Below are positions 45,866 through 54,829 of a stretch of 64,000 bases of DNA, one piece after another. This stretch comes from CBDBIG01 sp965205845 [NCBI: bacterium] (GTDB lineage: Bacteria > SAR324). Position 1 is the first letter of the stretch, and each line of letters begins with the position of its first letter. The position numbers and the translations under genes are program-made. Below the pieces are notes generated by a model. The model was not told where the DNA came from and made no database searches. It worked only from the letters and a program-made list of their open reading frames with translations. The stretch covers positions 813,622 to 877,621 of the forward strand of contig CBDBIG010000003.1 of assembly GCA_965205845.1 (NCBI GenBank), read 5' to 3'.

Positions 45866-46738
45866 ATGGTGGCAATACCGCTTGTGGTAGGCGGTGGGTG
45901 CGGGGCAACAGCGCTTTCGCGCTGGCTTAACGGCAAGTACACGGGCGATAACGCCGCCCTTGAAGCCAAGGTTTGCCAATGGCTAGAAGACCAAGCCTGC
46001 CAAACCGCCTTTTTGCCCAGCAAGGGCGCAGACTGGATAGAAACCCCCACAGCCCGCCAAATCGGCATGGCCATTGCCTACGCCCACCTAAGCCGCGACA
46101 TCGCGGTGGTGTGCGGTGGCGCAGGGGTTGGCAAAACCATCACCGCCCAGCACTACGCCCAAACCCGCCCTAATTGCTGGGTGTGCACAATGGTGCCCAG
46201 TTTTGCCAGCGCCCCTGCCTGCCTTAAAGCCCTTTTGTTTGCCCTTGCCCCAAGCCAGCGCGCGGACGGACGCGGGGGAGATGTGGTTTACCGCATGCTT
46301 CTCACCTATCTCTCAAAAAAAGACGCCCTGCTGATTATAGACGAGGCACAGCACCTTACCCGCCCCGCCTTGGAATGCCTACGCGCTTTGCACGATGCCA
46401 CTGCTTGCGCCCTGGTGTTCATGGGCAACGAGAGCGTCTACACCCGGATGAGCGGCCCGCGCTCGGCAGAGTATGCCCAGTTGTTTAGCCGCGTTGGCAA
46501 GGTGTTAAACCCCAAAAAAGCCCGCCGTGCCGATGTAGAGGCCATTGCCCAAGCATGGGGAGTAAGCGAGCAGAAAGCCCTTGGCTTTTTAATCAAAATT
46601 GGTCACGGCCACGGCGCACTGCGTGAGGTTACCAAAACCCTACGCTTGGCCAGCCTGGCGGCAAACGGGGCACGGCAGGCCCTTAGCCTAAGCCACCTTA
46701 AAACCGCTTATTCCGAGCGGGGAGGAGTTAGCGAATGA
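45866..46738 (+). CDS. Mu B-like target-DNA-binding ATPase, N-terminally clipped
   Basis: MuB-type proteins choose the transposition target and stimulate MuA. The frame begins inside the N-terminal HTH (GATALSRWLNGKYTGDN) and continues with ETPTARQIG, the Walker A GGAGVGKT, a LLIIDEAQHL Walker B and a C-terminal domain, 290 residues in all. About 20 residues are missing from the HTH because the 5' end is joined to repressor sequence, so the ATG at 45866 is probably fortuitous. Without MuA in P3 the protein could only act with a transposase from elsewhere. Confidence 0.8.
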   Translation: MVAIPLVVGGGCGATALSRWLNGKYTGDNAALEAKVCQWLEDQACQTAFLPSKGADWIETPTARQIGMAIAYAHLSRDIAVVCGGAGVGKTITAQHYAQTRPNCWVCTMVPSFASAPACLKALLFALAPSQRADGRGGDVVYRMLLTYLSKKDALLIIDEAQHLTRPALECLRALHDATACALVFMGNESVYTRMSGPRSAEYAQLFSRVGKVLNPKKARRADVEAIAQAWGVSEQKALGFLIKIGHGHGALREVTKTLRLASLAANGARQALSLSHLKTAYSERGGVSE

Positions 46739-47305
46739 ACCCGATCAAGCCCAAAAACAGGCGTCTGCGTGCACCTGCCTGTTCGCATTTATACGCGGCA
46801 CACAAGCAGCCCCATGTTTTGCTTAAATAAATAAAGGAGACCCGTCATGAAAATTGACATCAACAGTTTAAGCGCAGCACGACAAAAATGGCATCTCAAA
46901 GGGGAGACGCGCCTATAAGGCATGGGTAAAAAACCTCTTTTTTTTGCGTGGCCAAGGCAGGAGGGGGTTTGTTCGCCCCAGCAACCGACCCCGCGCAGGG
47001 CTACAACGCTGGCAAGGAGGGCTATAGATGAAAACGCCAAAGGTTTATGTTGGCGCACGCTTAGAAAAAGGGATGCCCCCCCTTTAAACCACACCCTGAC
47101 ACCCTTAATAAGGAGTCCCCACATGCAAGCCCAAACCATCCCCCAGGTTGGAATATGCATCACGCTATAAAAAAAGCGACCCTTGCGCATGAGGTGGCGC
47201 TATGAGTTTTTTGCAAACGCTTTGCGACGCCGTAGTGAGCGGATTTGGGTTTTTTATGGGTGGGTTCGCTGCCTACGGCATGTTGGAAATGTGCGAGGAG
47301 GGCCC
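46739..47305 (+). other. P3 small early genes, mostly decayed
   Basis: Short frames with ribosome-binding sites are visible: 46847-46918 (MKIDINSLSAARQKWHLKG, after AAAGGAGA), 47028-47084 (MKTPKVYVGARLEKG) and 47202-47309 (35 residues with one likely membrane helix, FFMGGFAAYGML). They resemble the small early proteins of transposable phages, but each is too short to name and most look truncated. Confidence 0.45.
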
Positions 47306-48431
47306 ATGAAAACCAAATCCTTTTGCCCCAACGAGCAAGCCTACCGCAATAAAAAATACGCGGCCCTGCACGCCCAATCGAGCAAAATGGGCTTTCGGCG
47401 ATGCCCAATACCGCGGGCTGGGTAAGCAACTACGGCGTGCGCAGCGCAAAAAACCTGAGCACCTTAAAACGGGCTTGCCCGTGCGCGGAGGCTTGGCTCG
47501 CGTGGCCGTTTGGAGTTACCTCTTTAAGGCCTACGCGCTCAAAGACTGGGCAGCCTTTTTAGAGGTGTTTGGGATGCCCTTGCGCATTGGGCGTTATGGG
47601 CCAGGGGCTAGCGATGAAGACAAGCGCATCCTGCGTCAAGCGGTGATCAACCTTGGGAGCGATGCGGCTGCCGTGTTGCACGAGAGCATGCAAATAGAGT
47701 TTCAAGATGCCGTGCAGGGCCGGGGCGGGGAGGGCCTGTTTTTGGCAGCGGCCGAGTTTTGGGATAAGCAAACCAGCAAGGCGGTGCTTGGGCAAACCGC
47801 CAGCACCGAGGGCACCCCTGGCAAACTGGGCAACGATGCCGCCCAAATGGAGGTGCGCCAAGACATACTGCGCGCAGACGCCGCCGTTTTGGCAGCCACC
47901 TTAAACCGCGACCTGGTCAAGCCTTTCATTGACCTTAATTTTGGCCAGCCCCCCGATAACCGCTATCCGCGAATTGTGTTGCCTTTGCCTGAGCCCGACA
48001 AAATGGAGGCAATCGTTGATGCCATTGCCCGCCTTGTGCCCCTTGGCTTGCGCGTTGACCAGCACACCCTGTGCGAGTTGCTCGGTTTGCCCGAACCGGG
48101 CTCCGATGCCCAGTTGCTTGGTACGCCAGCCAGCGCAACCCAAGCCAGCAACCAAGCCCTAGGGCACATATTAACAGCCCTTGCCCAAGCAACACCAGCC
48201 CAAGCGCAAAGCGAATTAGATGCCTTGACAGAGGAAACAACCCAAAACTGGCAGCCCTTGCTGGCGCCCTTGCTTGATCCCTTGGTGCAAGCCCTTGGCC
48301 AAGCGAAGAGCCCAACAGACCTCGCGCGCTTGCTCGCCCAAGCCTTGCCCGAGAGCGATCCGGCCCCCCTTGCCAAGGCGATTGCCCGCGCCACCTTTAA
48401 AGCGCGTGGCATGGGTGATGGGGAAGGCTAA
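47306..48431 (+). pseudogene. P3 portal Gp29 (DUF935), N-terminally deleted and fused
   Basis: The region from 47475 encodes the C-terminal 300 or so residues of the Mu-type portal protein (LFKAYALKDWAAFLEVFGMPLRIGRYGPGAS, GSDAAAVLHESMQIEF). Upstream in the same frame (GFGDAQYRGLGKQLRR) comes a different small gene whose start is the ATG at 47306 in another frame. About 200 portal residues are missing, so a functional portal is not made. The same small gene recurs inverted at 54830-55125. Confidence 0.8.
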
Positions 48432-48436
48432 AAACC

Positions 48437-50530
48437 ATGCCCACACCCAAGCCAGGCTTTCATTTTACACCCACCCCGCCCAAAGAAGCCCTTGCCTACC
48501 TCAAGGCCAAAAAACTAAAACCCGCCTTTGACTATCGCGATGTTTGGCGTGAGGAGCACGCCTTGGGCTTTAGCGTGGCCAAGGCAATGCAGTTGGATGT
48601 GTTGCGTGCCATCCGCGATGGTCTTGCTGAGGCGCTGGCCAAGGGCAAAACCTTTGAGGGTTTTAAAAAAGACCTCATCCCCACCCTCCAACAAAAAGGA
48701 TGGTGGGGCATAAAAGGCAAAAAAGACCCCAAAACGGGCAAGATAGAGCAAGTGCGCCTTGGGAGCCCACGCCGTTTACGCACCATTTTTTGGGCCAACA
48801 CGCGCACCGCCTATGCTGCGGGGCAGTGGGAACGCATTGAGCGCGAAGCAGCTACCCACCCCTACCTGCGCTATGAACTGGGCCCCAGCAAGGAGCACCG
48901 TTTGGAGCATCAGCACTGGAACGGGCTTATTTTGTCCAGCACCGATGCTTGGTGGAACGCCCACATGCCACCCAACGGCTGGGGCTGCAAGTGCCGCGTC
49001 AGGCTTTTAAGCAAGGCCGAGGCAGGGCGCTTGGGTGGCCCAGGCAAACCGCCCACCAACAAAACCCGCCCTTGGCTTAACAAGCGCACAGGCCAAATTG
49101 AACGCGTGCCCCAAGGCATAGACCCAGGCTGGGATACCAACCCAGGCAAGGTACGCAGCCAAGCCTTGGCCAACATGCTGGCGGCAAAAAGCGCAGATGC
49201 GCCCGTTGCAACCCTCGGCCCGATCCCCCTGCTCGAAGAGCGGGCGGTCATGAAAAAAAAGTTAAGCAAGGCCAAGGGCAGCAACCAAGGGGGCGTCTAT
49301 CAAGGGGCAGACGGCATCAAGCGCTACGTCAAGTTTTACACCGACCCTGGCCAAGTCTACGGCGAGGCGGCGGTCAATGCAATCTATGCCCAGTTGGCGG
49401 TCAATGCGTCCAAAAGCGCCTTGGTTGCCCGCAAACAAGGGGGGCTTGCCCTGGCCACCGAGTGGATTGAAGGGGCAGCCCCAATCGCCTTGGACGAACT
49501 AACCCAAGCCAAGGCAAAAAAACTGCTTGACGGGGTGGCGGCAGATGCTTGGCTGGCCAACTGGGATGCCTTGGGGCAAACCTTTGATAACGTGGTTTGG
49601 CAAAAAGGCGCCCCCGTGCGGATTGACAACAGCGGGGCGCTCTTGTTTCGAGCCAAAGCGGGGCGCAAAAATACCAAGGCACTGGCCACAATAGGCGAAG
49701 CCGAGGGCTTTTTTCATCCTGCCACCAACCCCACTTACGCCAAGGCAATGGAAAAAGCGGGGGTGCGCATTTACGAGGCGCTGGGGGATCACTGGCTTAA
49801 GACCGAGCGAGCGATTAGCAACCTAAGCAAAAAAACCAACGCCTTTGCCGACCTCTTGCCCCCCGTGCCAGGGGTGCCCGAGCCCGAGCGCCTTGCCATG
49901 CTACAAACCTTGCAAAAGCGTGCTATGCTCCTCAAGGGGGTGTCGCGCAAGGTGCGTGCCTTTGCCAAATTGCCCGTCCACGAGCAGGGTTTGATGAACC
50001 TCAAAGGCTATCAATACCAAACCCTGCTTGGGCGGGCGAACACAAAGGCGAAGGAATCGGGTGTCGTGCACCGTTTCTCCGAGCCCGAGTTGGCTGCATT
50101 GCACGGCTACACGGTCATCGATTATAAACCGATTAACCAGGCCAAGCGCGGGAAACTGCCCAAAGCCCTGGGAGAGGAATACGCCCACTACACCAAAACC
50201 ATCATCGCGGGGCTGGCAAAACTCCCCAACTACCGGGGGAAGGTCACCCGAGGGACGACCCTGCCCGAAAGTGAACTGGCCAAACTCAAGCCAGGCAAGG
50301 TTTGGACACCCAAAGGCTTTACCAGCACATCCACGGGTAAAGCCTTTGGTGGGCCGCATCGGCTGAAAATACAGAGCCGCACGGGCAAGGAGGTATCTTG
50401 GATATCCCGGCACGCGCACGAAAAAGAGGTCCTCTTCAAACCAGGAACCAGGTTTCTGGTAATTTTGCGCATTCGGCGGGGCAAACAAACAATCATAGAA
50501 TTAGAGGAAATAGTGGAAGATGAAGATTGA
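48437..50530 (+). CDS. MuF-domain polymorphic toxin: MuF + kinase-fold-like domain + ADP-ribosyltransferase
   Basis: The 697-residue protein is intact. Residues 1-190 are a MuF/Gp30-type minor head domain (RTIFWANTRTAYAAGQWERIE, PPNGWGCKCRVRLLS). Residues 280-470 look like a protein-kinase/HipA-type fold: K299 in KRYVKF, E310, D370 and D377 in ADAWLANWDALGQTFDN and RIDNSGALLFRA with D397. Residues 545-697 match an arginine-type ADP-ribosyltransferase: arginine at R600 or R605, FTSTST at 628-633 and E662-K-E664 before VLFKPGTRFLVI. Toxin-tailed MuF proteins are known in temperate phages. Coding is clean although most of P3 is decayed. A small gene overlaps the stop. No catalytic activity is proven here. 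Confidence 0.85.
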   Translation: MPTPKPGFHFTPTPPKEALAYLKAKKLKPAFDYRDVWREEHALGFSVAKAMQLDVLRAIRDGLAEALAKGKTFEGFKKDLIPTLQQKGWWGIKGKKDPKTGKIEQVRLGSPRRLRTIFWANTRTAYAAGQWERIEREAATHPYLRYELGPSKEHRLEHQHWNGLILSSTDAWWNAHMPPNGWGCKCRVRLLSKAEAGRLGGPGKPPTNKTRPWLNKRTGQIERVPQGIDPGWDTNPGKVRSQALANMLAAKSADAPVATLGPIPLLEERAVMKKKLSKAKGSNQGGVYQGADGIKRYVKFYTDPGQVYGEAAVNAIYAQLAVNASKSALVARKQGGLALATEWIEGAAPIALDELTQAKAKKLLDGVAADAWLANWDALGQTFDNVVWQKGAPVRIDNSGALLFRAKAGRKNTKALATIGEAEGFFHPATNPTYAKAMEKAGVRIYEALGDHWLKTERAISNLSKKTNAFADLLPPVPGVPEPERLAMLQTLQKRAMLLKGVSRKVRAFAKLPVHEQGLMNLKGYQYQTLLGRANTKAKESGVVHRFSEPELAALHGYTVIDYKPINQAKRGKLPKALGEEYAHYTKTIIAGLAKLPNYRGKVTRGTTLPESELAKLKPGKVWTPKGFTSTSTGKAFGGPHRLKIQSRTGKEVSWISRHAHEKEVLFKPGTRFLVILRIRRGKQTIIELEEIVEDED

Positions 50531-50741
50531 ATGGGAAGTGGCACCAAACCTGACGCCAAGGCAAAAAAAGTTAGTTGAGAAGATGCAGCGAGAAGCTGAG
50601 GAAGATTTCCGCTTGTTTGAAGAAGGCAAATTCAAGCCTTATCCAAAGCACTTGCAGGCCAAAATGGACAGTGGTGGGCCCTTTGCGGACGAAATTCACG
50701 ATGCTCCCCCCGCCAAACCCAAACCGGGCAAAAAAGGCTAA
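50520..50741 (+). CDS. Small charged protein overlapping the MuF-toxin gene, candidate immunity or partner
   Basis: The ATG at 50520 lies 11 bases before the end of the MuF-toxin gene, so translation is likely coupled. The 73 residues are very charged and probably helical at the start (PRQKKLVEKMQREAEEDFRLFEEG) with a proline/lysine-rich tail (PPAKPKPGKKG). It is not recognised. Position and size fit an immunity protein or an adaptor for the upstream effector, but there is no direct evidence. Confidence 0.6.
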   Translation: MKIEWEVAPNLTPRQKKLVEKMQREAEEDFRLFEEGKFKPYPKHLQAKMDSGGPFADEIHDAPPAKPKPGKKG

Positions 50742-50746
50742 GGCAA

Positions 50747-51110
50747 GTGTGGTTATTCACCCCAAAGGCCTTTCTTTCTATTGTGGCGCACACAGACGAC
50801 CCCGCCAACTTGCGCCTGGTGCGTGCCCGCCGCCCTGGCGAGATTGAGGCGCTTTTTCCTGTTGCGCTCGTGCACACCACTCCCGACGCCGATTTATCCC
50901 TATTGAGGCGCTTTTTCCTGTTGCGCTCGTGCACACCCCCAATGCCGATTTATCCCTATTGAGGCAATCTTTCGTGTTGCGCTCGTGCACACCACTCCCG
51001 ACGCCGATTACCCCTTTCGCGCATGCCTGCCAGCCCAGCAAAGCGCCTGCCTTGCACAGCGTCTGGGCTGTAATGGCCAACCAATACGAGCAAAGCAACC
51101 CGCCTTAAAT
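50747..51110 (+). pseudogene. P3 small conserved phage/host-type protein, broken by a repeat
   Basis: The start (VWLFTPKAFLSIVAHTDDPANLRLVRARRPGEIEALFP) and a later piece in another frame (TPDADYPFRACLPAQQ) would together make a short protein of about 90 residues of a kind common in proteobacteria and their phages. Between them a unit of 59 then 56 bases is present three times, which shifts the frame and stops it. Confidence 0.6.
50843..51012 (+). repeat. 59/56-bp tandem repeat x3
   Basis: Units starting ATTGAGGC at 50843, 50902 and 50958 share TGTTGCGCTCGTGCACACC and ACGCCGATT. The lengths, 59 and 56 bases, are not both multiples of three. The array interrupts the small gene at 50747. Confidence 0.9.
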
Positions 51111-51347
51111 TTGTGGGCGTGGCCCAAGCGGGGGCAAAAAACGGCACAACGGCAGGCGAGGTGAGCGTGCTGGTGCGCCGTGGGGTGTTTGGCTTTAAAA
51201 AAGCCACAACGCTGACCAAGGCAGATATTGGTAGCGATGCCTATGCCCTTGATGACCAAACGGTGACCGATGTGTCGGCAGGGGCTTGCCAAGGTGGGCA
51301 AAATCATCAACGTAGACGATAACCTTGCATGGGTGGAGGTAGTATAA
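51100..51347 (+). pseudogene. P3 DUF2190-like capsid-associated protein remnant
   Basis: The plus strand reads AGEVSVLVRRGVFGFKKA, ADIGSDAYALDDQTVTD and, after a one-base shift, VGKIINVDDNLAWVEVV with a stop at 51345-51347. This matches small capsid-decoration/DUF2190 proteins found next to major head proteins. The 5' end is fused to the preceding broken gene. Confidence 0.7.
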
Positions 51348-52238
51348 ATGATCATCAACAGACAAAGCCTAGACGACTTATTTGTTGGGTACAGCGCAGC
51401 CTTTAATCAAGGCTTTGGGATGGCGGGTGACGACTGGCAAAAGGTAGCGATGCCGGTTGCTTCAAGCACGGCAGAAAATCACTATGCATGGTTGGGCAGC
51501 ATCAAAGGGATGAATTTGTGGCTGGGAGATCGCATCATTTCGAGCATGGCCAGCCACGACTACCGCATCAAAAACAAGCTCTGGGAAGACAGCGTCTCGG
51601 TCAATCGCACAGACATTGAAGACGACCAAGTTGGGGTGTATACCCCACTCTTTACCGAGATGGGGCGCTCGCTGATGGCACACAAAAACGAGTTGGTCTT
51701 TGGCTTGCTCAAGAAAGGTTTTAAAAGCCCTTGCTACGATGGGCAGTATTTCTTTGACACCGACCACCCCATTGAAAACAAAGACGGTAGCACCACCACG
51801 GCATCCAATAGCGGTGGAGGCAGTGGTAGCCCGTGGTTTTTGCTCGACACCAGCCGCATGATTAAGCCGATTATCTTTCAAGAGCGCAAAAAGGGGCTGC
51901 TTGTGCGCAAAGACCGCTCCGAGGATGACAATGTGTTTATGCGCAACGTCTACCTTTACGGTGTGGAGTGCCGCGACAATGTCGGCTTTGGCTTGTGGCA
52001 GCTGGCCTACGGCAGCAAACAAAGCCTTACCACCGACAACTACAAAGCCGCCTTTGCAGCGTTGGAGAGCATGAAAAACCGCGGGCGGCCCCTGGGCGTA
52101 AAGCCCACGATGCTGGTGGTGCCACCCGCACACAGAGAGGCGGCCCTAGAGATACTAAACGCCGAGAGAAACATGGCTGGCGCCACCAACGTCTGGCGGG
52201 GCACAGCAGAGCTCTTGGTTTCATCTTGGCTGGCTTAA
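51348..52238 (+). CDS. Mu GpT-like major head protein
   Basis: This intact 296-residue protein matches the Mu major head subunit: MIINRQSLDDLFVGYSAAF at the start, the central FFDTDHPIENKDG, and VPPAHREAALEILNAERNM near the end. GGAGG precedes the ATG at good spacing. The last 69 codons and the start of the next gene are duplicated directly downstream in a perfect 239-bp repeat, but this first copy keeps the full-length frame. Confidence 0.9.
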   Translation: MIINRQSLDDLFVGYSAAFNQGFGMAGDDWQKVAMPVASSTAENHYAWLGSIKGMNLWLGDRIISSMASHDYRIKNKLWEDSVSVNRTDIEDDQVGVYTPLFTEMGRSLMAHKNELVFGLLKKGFKSPCYDGQYFFDTDHPIENKDGSTTTASNSGGGSGSPWFLLDTSRMIKPIIFQERKKGLLVRKDRSEDDNVFMRNVYLYGVECRDNVGFGLWQLAYGSKQSLTTDNYKAAFAALESMKNRGRPLGVKPTMLVVPPAHREAALEILNAERNMAGATNVWRGTAELLVSSWLA

Positions 52239-52510
52239 AAGGGGTAAAAAAACCATGACGATAACCATCATCCGACAACTACAAAGCCGCCTTTGCAGCG
52301 TTGGAGAGCATGAAAAACCGCGGGCGGCCCCTGGGCGTAAAGCCCACGATGCTGGTGGTGCCACCCGCACACAGAGAGGCGGCCCTAGAGATACTAAACG
52401 CCGAGAGAAACATGGCTGGCGCCACCAACGTCTGGCGGGGCACAGCAGAGCTCTTGGTTTCATCTTGGCTGGCTTAAAAGGGGTAAAAAAACCATGACGA
52501 TAACCATCAT
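52033..52510 (+). repeat. Perfect 239-bp tandem duplication, head-gene end plus next-gene start
   Basis: Bases 52033-52271 recur at 52272-52510 with no difference I can see. The unit includes the GpT C-terminal codons, its stop and the start (MTITII) of the next gene. Because 239 is not a multiple of three, the first copy of the next gene reads into the repeated GpT sequence out of frame; only the second start leads into its proper body. Confidence 0.97.
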
Positions 52511-52748
52511 CGCCCAGCACCCCATGTGGCGTGCTGGCAGGCAATGGCCACAAGGCGAGACCCGTGTCGAGGAAGGCTTAAGCAAGGAGGCTTTAGCAGC
52601 CCTTGAGACCGACCCCAACTTTAGCGTGCAAGGAGCCAAAAAAGCCAAGGAAGCCAAAACCAAAAACGAGGGGGCAACACCCATGAGCATCTTTTTCGAG
52701 CAAATCCCCACGGGGCATGAGGGTGCCAGGGCAGTATATCGAGATTGA
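52494..52748 (+). CDS. P3 small head/tail-junction-region protein, fused to the sheath start
   Basis: The second start after the duplication gives MTITIIAQHPMWRAG and a lysine-rich stretch, like the small proteins between head and tail genes in FluMu-type prophages. The frame runs without a stop into the sheath start (MSIFFEQIP at 52683), so an original stop has probably been lost. Function is unknown. Confidence 0.5.
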   Translation: MTITIIAQHPMWRAGRQWPQGETRVEEGLSKEALAALETDPNFSVQGAKKAKEAKTKNEGATPMSIFFEQIPTGHEGARAVYRD

Positions 52749-53970
52749 TAACAGTGGGGCAGGTGCCGCCACCGAGTTAAGGCGTATTTTGCTGTTGGGG
52801 CAAAAAGCCAGCACACCGCAGTGCGCAAGAGAACCACGTGATCCGCACGCACTTTTTTTGTTTGCACAGCCCAAGCCAAAACGCTGTTTGGGGCAGGGAG
52901 CATGCGCTATGATGATGTACGCAAGTGCTAAGCACATACACCCAACGGGCGAGGTATGGCCCTTGCCATTCCCGCACCCCGTGGGGGCGTGGCGGCACGC
53001 AAAACCCTCACCTTTGAGGCGTAACCAAGTGCCGCGGGCAGGATTGCGCTGCTATGTTGCCACGGCAACGGGTAAGCGTCCGGAGTGGGGGCAGGCGATG
53101 GGGGCGCAGCCATCGCCACAGCCCTCTATAGCGGCATGCAATGCTCCCCTGCCCAGCTTGGCCGATGACGGCCGAGGCTAGCGGTGCGGTGCTAACGCTC
53201 ACAGTGCGCTGGGCGGGCAACACGGGCAATCACATTGAAGTGCAACAGGGCCTTGGCACAAACGAAGATTTACCCCGTGGTTTGAGCATGACGATTGGAA
53301 CGGGCACGCTCGGCACGGGTGAGGTGGCTTTGACGCCCTCCTTGGCAGCCCTTGGAAGCACCCAGTATCACAGCATCGGTCAGCCCCTATACAGGATGCC
53401 AGTGCCGTGACTGCCTTGAGCACCCTGCTCCAAAGCCGTTGGGGTGCCTTGGAAGCCATTGACGGCATGGCCTTTTTGCCTGCCCAAGGTAGTTTAAGCC
53501 AAATGACTACCCTAGGCGATGCCCTTTGGCAGCCAGCATCTTTGCTTTGTGGGTCTGGGCAAAAGCCCCAGTGCCCCTTGGTTATGGGCAGCCACCACTG
53601 CTGCGGTAAGTGAGCGCGAAGCAGCCCTTGACCCAGCGCGCCCCTTGCAAACGCTGTATCTTTCAGGGATTTTGCCTCCCCCCCTTGCAGCCCAACTTGA
53701 TTATACCGAGCGCAATACCGCATTGCATCATGGGGTGAGCACCTTCACCATTGGCAGCCAAGGGGTGCACCTTGAACGCTTGATTTCCAGTTATAAAACC
53801 AACCCAAGCGGGGTTGCAGATGCCAGTTATTTGGACGTCACCACCATGCGCACCTTGTCCCATTTACGCACCAGTTTGCGCAATCGTATCGCCACCAAGT
53901 ACCCAAGGCACAAGGTAGCCAACAGTGGAACCCAGGTAGGGGCCGGGCAAGCCGTGGTAACCCCCAACCT
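52683..53970 (+). pseudogene. P3 Mu-type tail sheath (GpL) pseudogene
   Basis: Segments in several frames give MSIFFEQIPTG, VPGQYIEIDNSGAGAATE, TVRWAGNTGNHIEVQQG, GTLGTGEVALTPSLAAL, LSTLLQSRWGALEAIDG and TLSHLRTSLRNRIATKY, the ordered parts of a Mu-type contractile sheath. At least four frameshifts are needed. The last residues join methyltransferase sequence (LQPLKIL) near 53966, which is a deletion point. Confidence 0.85.
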
Positions 53971-54400
53971 TCAACCCCTAAAAATCCTTTAAGCAAGCCC
54001 ACGCGGCCCTGCAAAGGGTGCATCTTGAGTGCTTGCCTTGGCAAGATGTGATCACTCGCTACGATTCAAAAGAAACCTTGTTCTACCTTGACCCACCCTA
54101 CCACGGGCACGAAAACGACTACGGCAAGGTTTTTTGTTGAGCGAGACTTTGAAAGTCTCGCAACGGTTAAAGGGCAAGGCAGGTTTCTCCTGAGCATCAA
54201 TGATACACCGCAGATACGCGCGTATTTTGCGCGGTTCGACCGCTACCAAATGAAAACGCACTACACCCTAGGCTTGCATGCTGTTGTCGGGAAAAAACAG
54301 GTAAGCGAATTGCTTTACACAAACTTAGCACCTGAGGCCATGAAAACCGTAAAAGTGGCCTCGCCATACCCACAACATCGCAAGGATAAGGAAAAAAACA
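53966..54400 (+). pseudogene. P3 D12-class adenine methyltransferase 3' fragment
   Basis: Beginning with LQPLKIL, the fragment reads VHLECLPWQDVITRYDSKE, the catalytic FYLDPPY, HGHENDYGKV and, in the next frame, FFVERDFESL and FLLSINDTPQIRA. The frame break after GKV (six Ts, then a missing A) is identical to those in P4 and P5. Such Dam-like enzymes protect phage DNA. Confidence 0.8.
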
Positions 54401-54454
54401 TGTGTCCCTTTACACCCGCAAGCCCCTTTCATCGCCGTGGGTCATTGAATATTT

Positions 54455-54544
54455 TATGCAAAAAACATGCCGAAACAAAGAGACCCCAGAATGACCAGTG
54501 GCAAAGCATGTGGCCCAAAGTGTAAAAGCATGTGAACGTTTACA
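54455..54544. repeat. P3 right-end binding-site array
   Basis: Reading towards the end: ACATGCC, GACCCCAGAATGACCAGTGG, CAAAGCATGTG, AAGTGTAAAAGCATGTGAACG and the terminus TTTACA at 54544. It is closely parallel to the reverse complement of 59731-59830 at the right end of P5. Confidence 0.65.
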
Positions 54545-54699
54545 CTCTTCCTCGTAGATCAAAGGGTCAAAAAAAATATCTGTTTCCCAATCCTGCCCTA
54601 CCCAAAGCCCGAGGTTGGATACTAAGCACTAAATCAAGCCGCGCATGAGGTCGGATATCAAGCAAAAAACATGCCATCTGAAATTAACGCCAAAGCAAT

Positions 54700-54827
54700 G
54701 AGTGTAAAGCCATGTGAACGTTTACAATTATTATACGCAAAAAACATCCTAATCTAAATAGACCCCAGAATGACCAGTGGCAAAGCATGTGAACGTTTAT
54801 AATGGGTAAACCATGGGAACGGTTACA
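54700..54827. repeat. P1-type right-end array in P4
   Basis: Sites GTAAAGCCATGTGAACG, GACCAGTGGCAAAGCATGTG and AAACCATGGGAACGGTTACA lie in one orientation, and the terminus read inward starts TGTAACCG at 54827. The spacing and inner sequence match P1 at 18925-19051 better than the adjacent P3 end. Confidence 0.55.
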
Positions 54828-54829
54828 CT

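Larger units (their letters stand above)
45013..54544 (+). mobile_element. P3: Mu-like prophage with large internal deletions
   Basis: From a left-end site array the order is C-repressor remnant (minus), MuB, small early genes, portal Gp29, MuF, small genes, major head protein, tail sheath, D12 methyltransferase, right end. MuA and ner are missing at a repressor::MuB junction near 45860, and all genes between sheath and methyltransferase are missing at a junction near 53966. The right terminus is probably 54544 (read inward TGTAAACG). The left terminus is near 45013-45022, starting TGTG. Confidence 0.85.

Noticed and set aside
52255-52497. An 80-codon gene after GpT
   Set aside because: It is the first copy of the next gene's start reading out of frame into the duplicated GpT tail.
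54110-54150. Programmed frameshift at the T6 run in the methyltransferase
   Set aside because: The sequence is not a proper X-XXY-YYZ slippery site in the needed frame, there is a second compensating missing base, and the copies lack an N-terminus, so a shared inactivating mutation is simpler.
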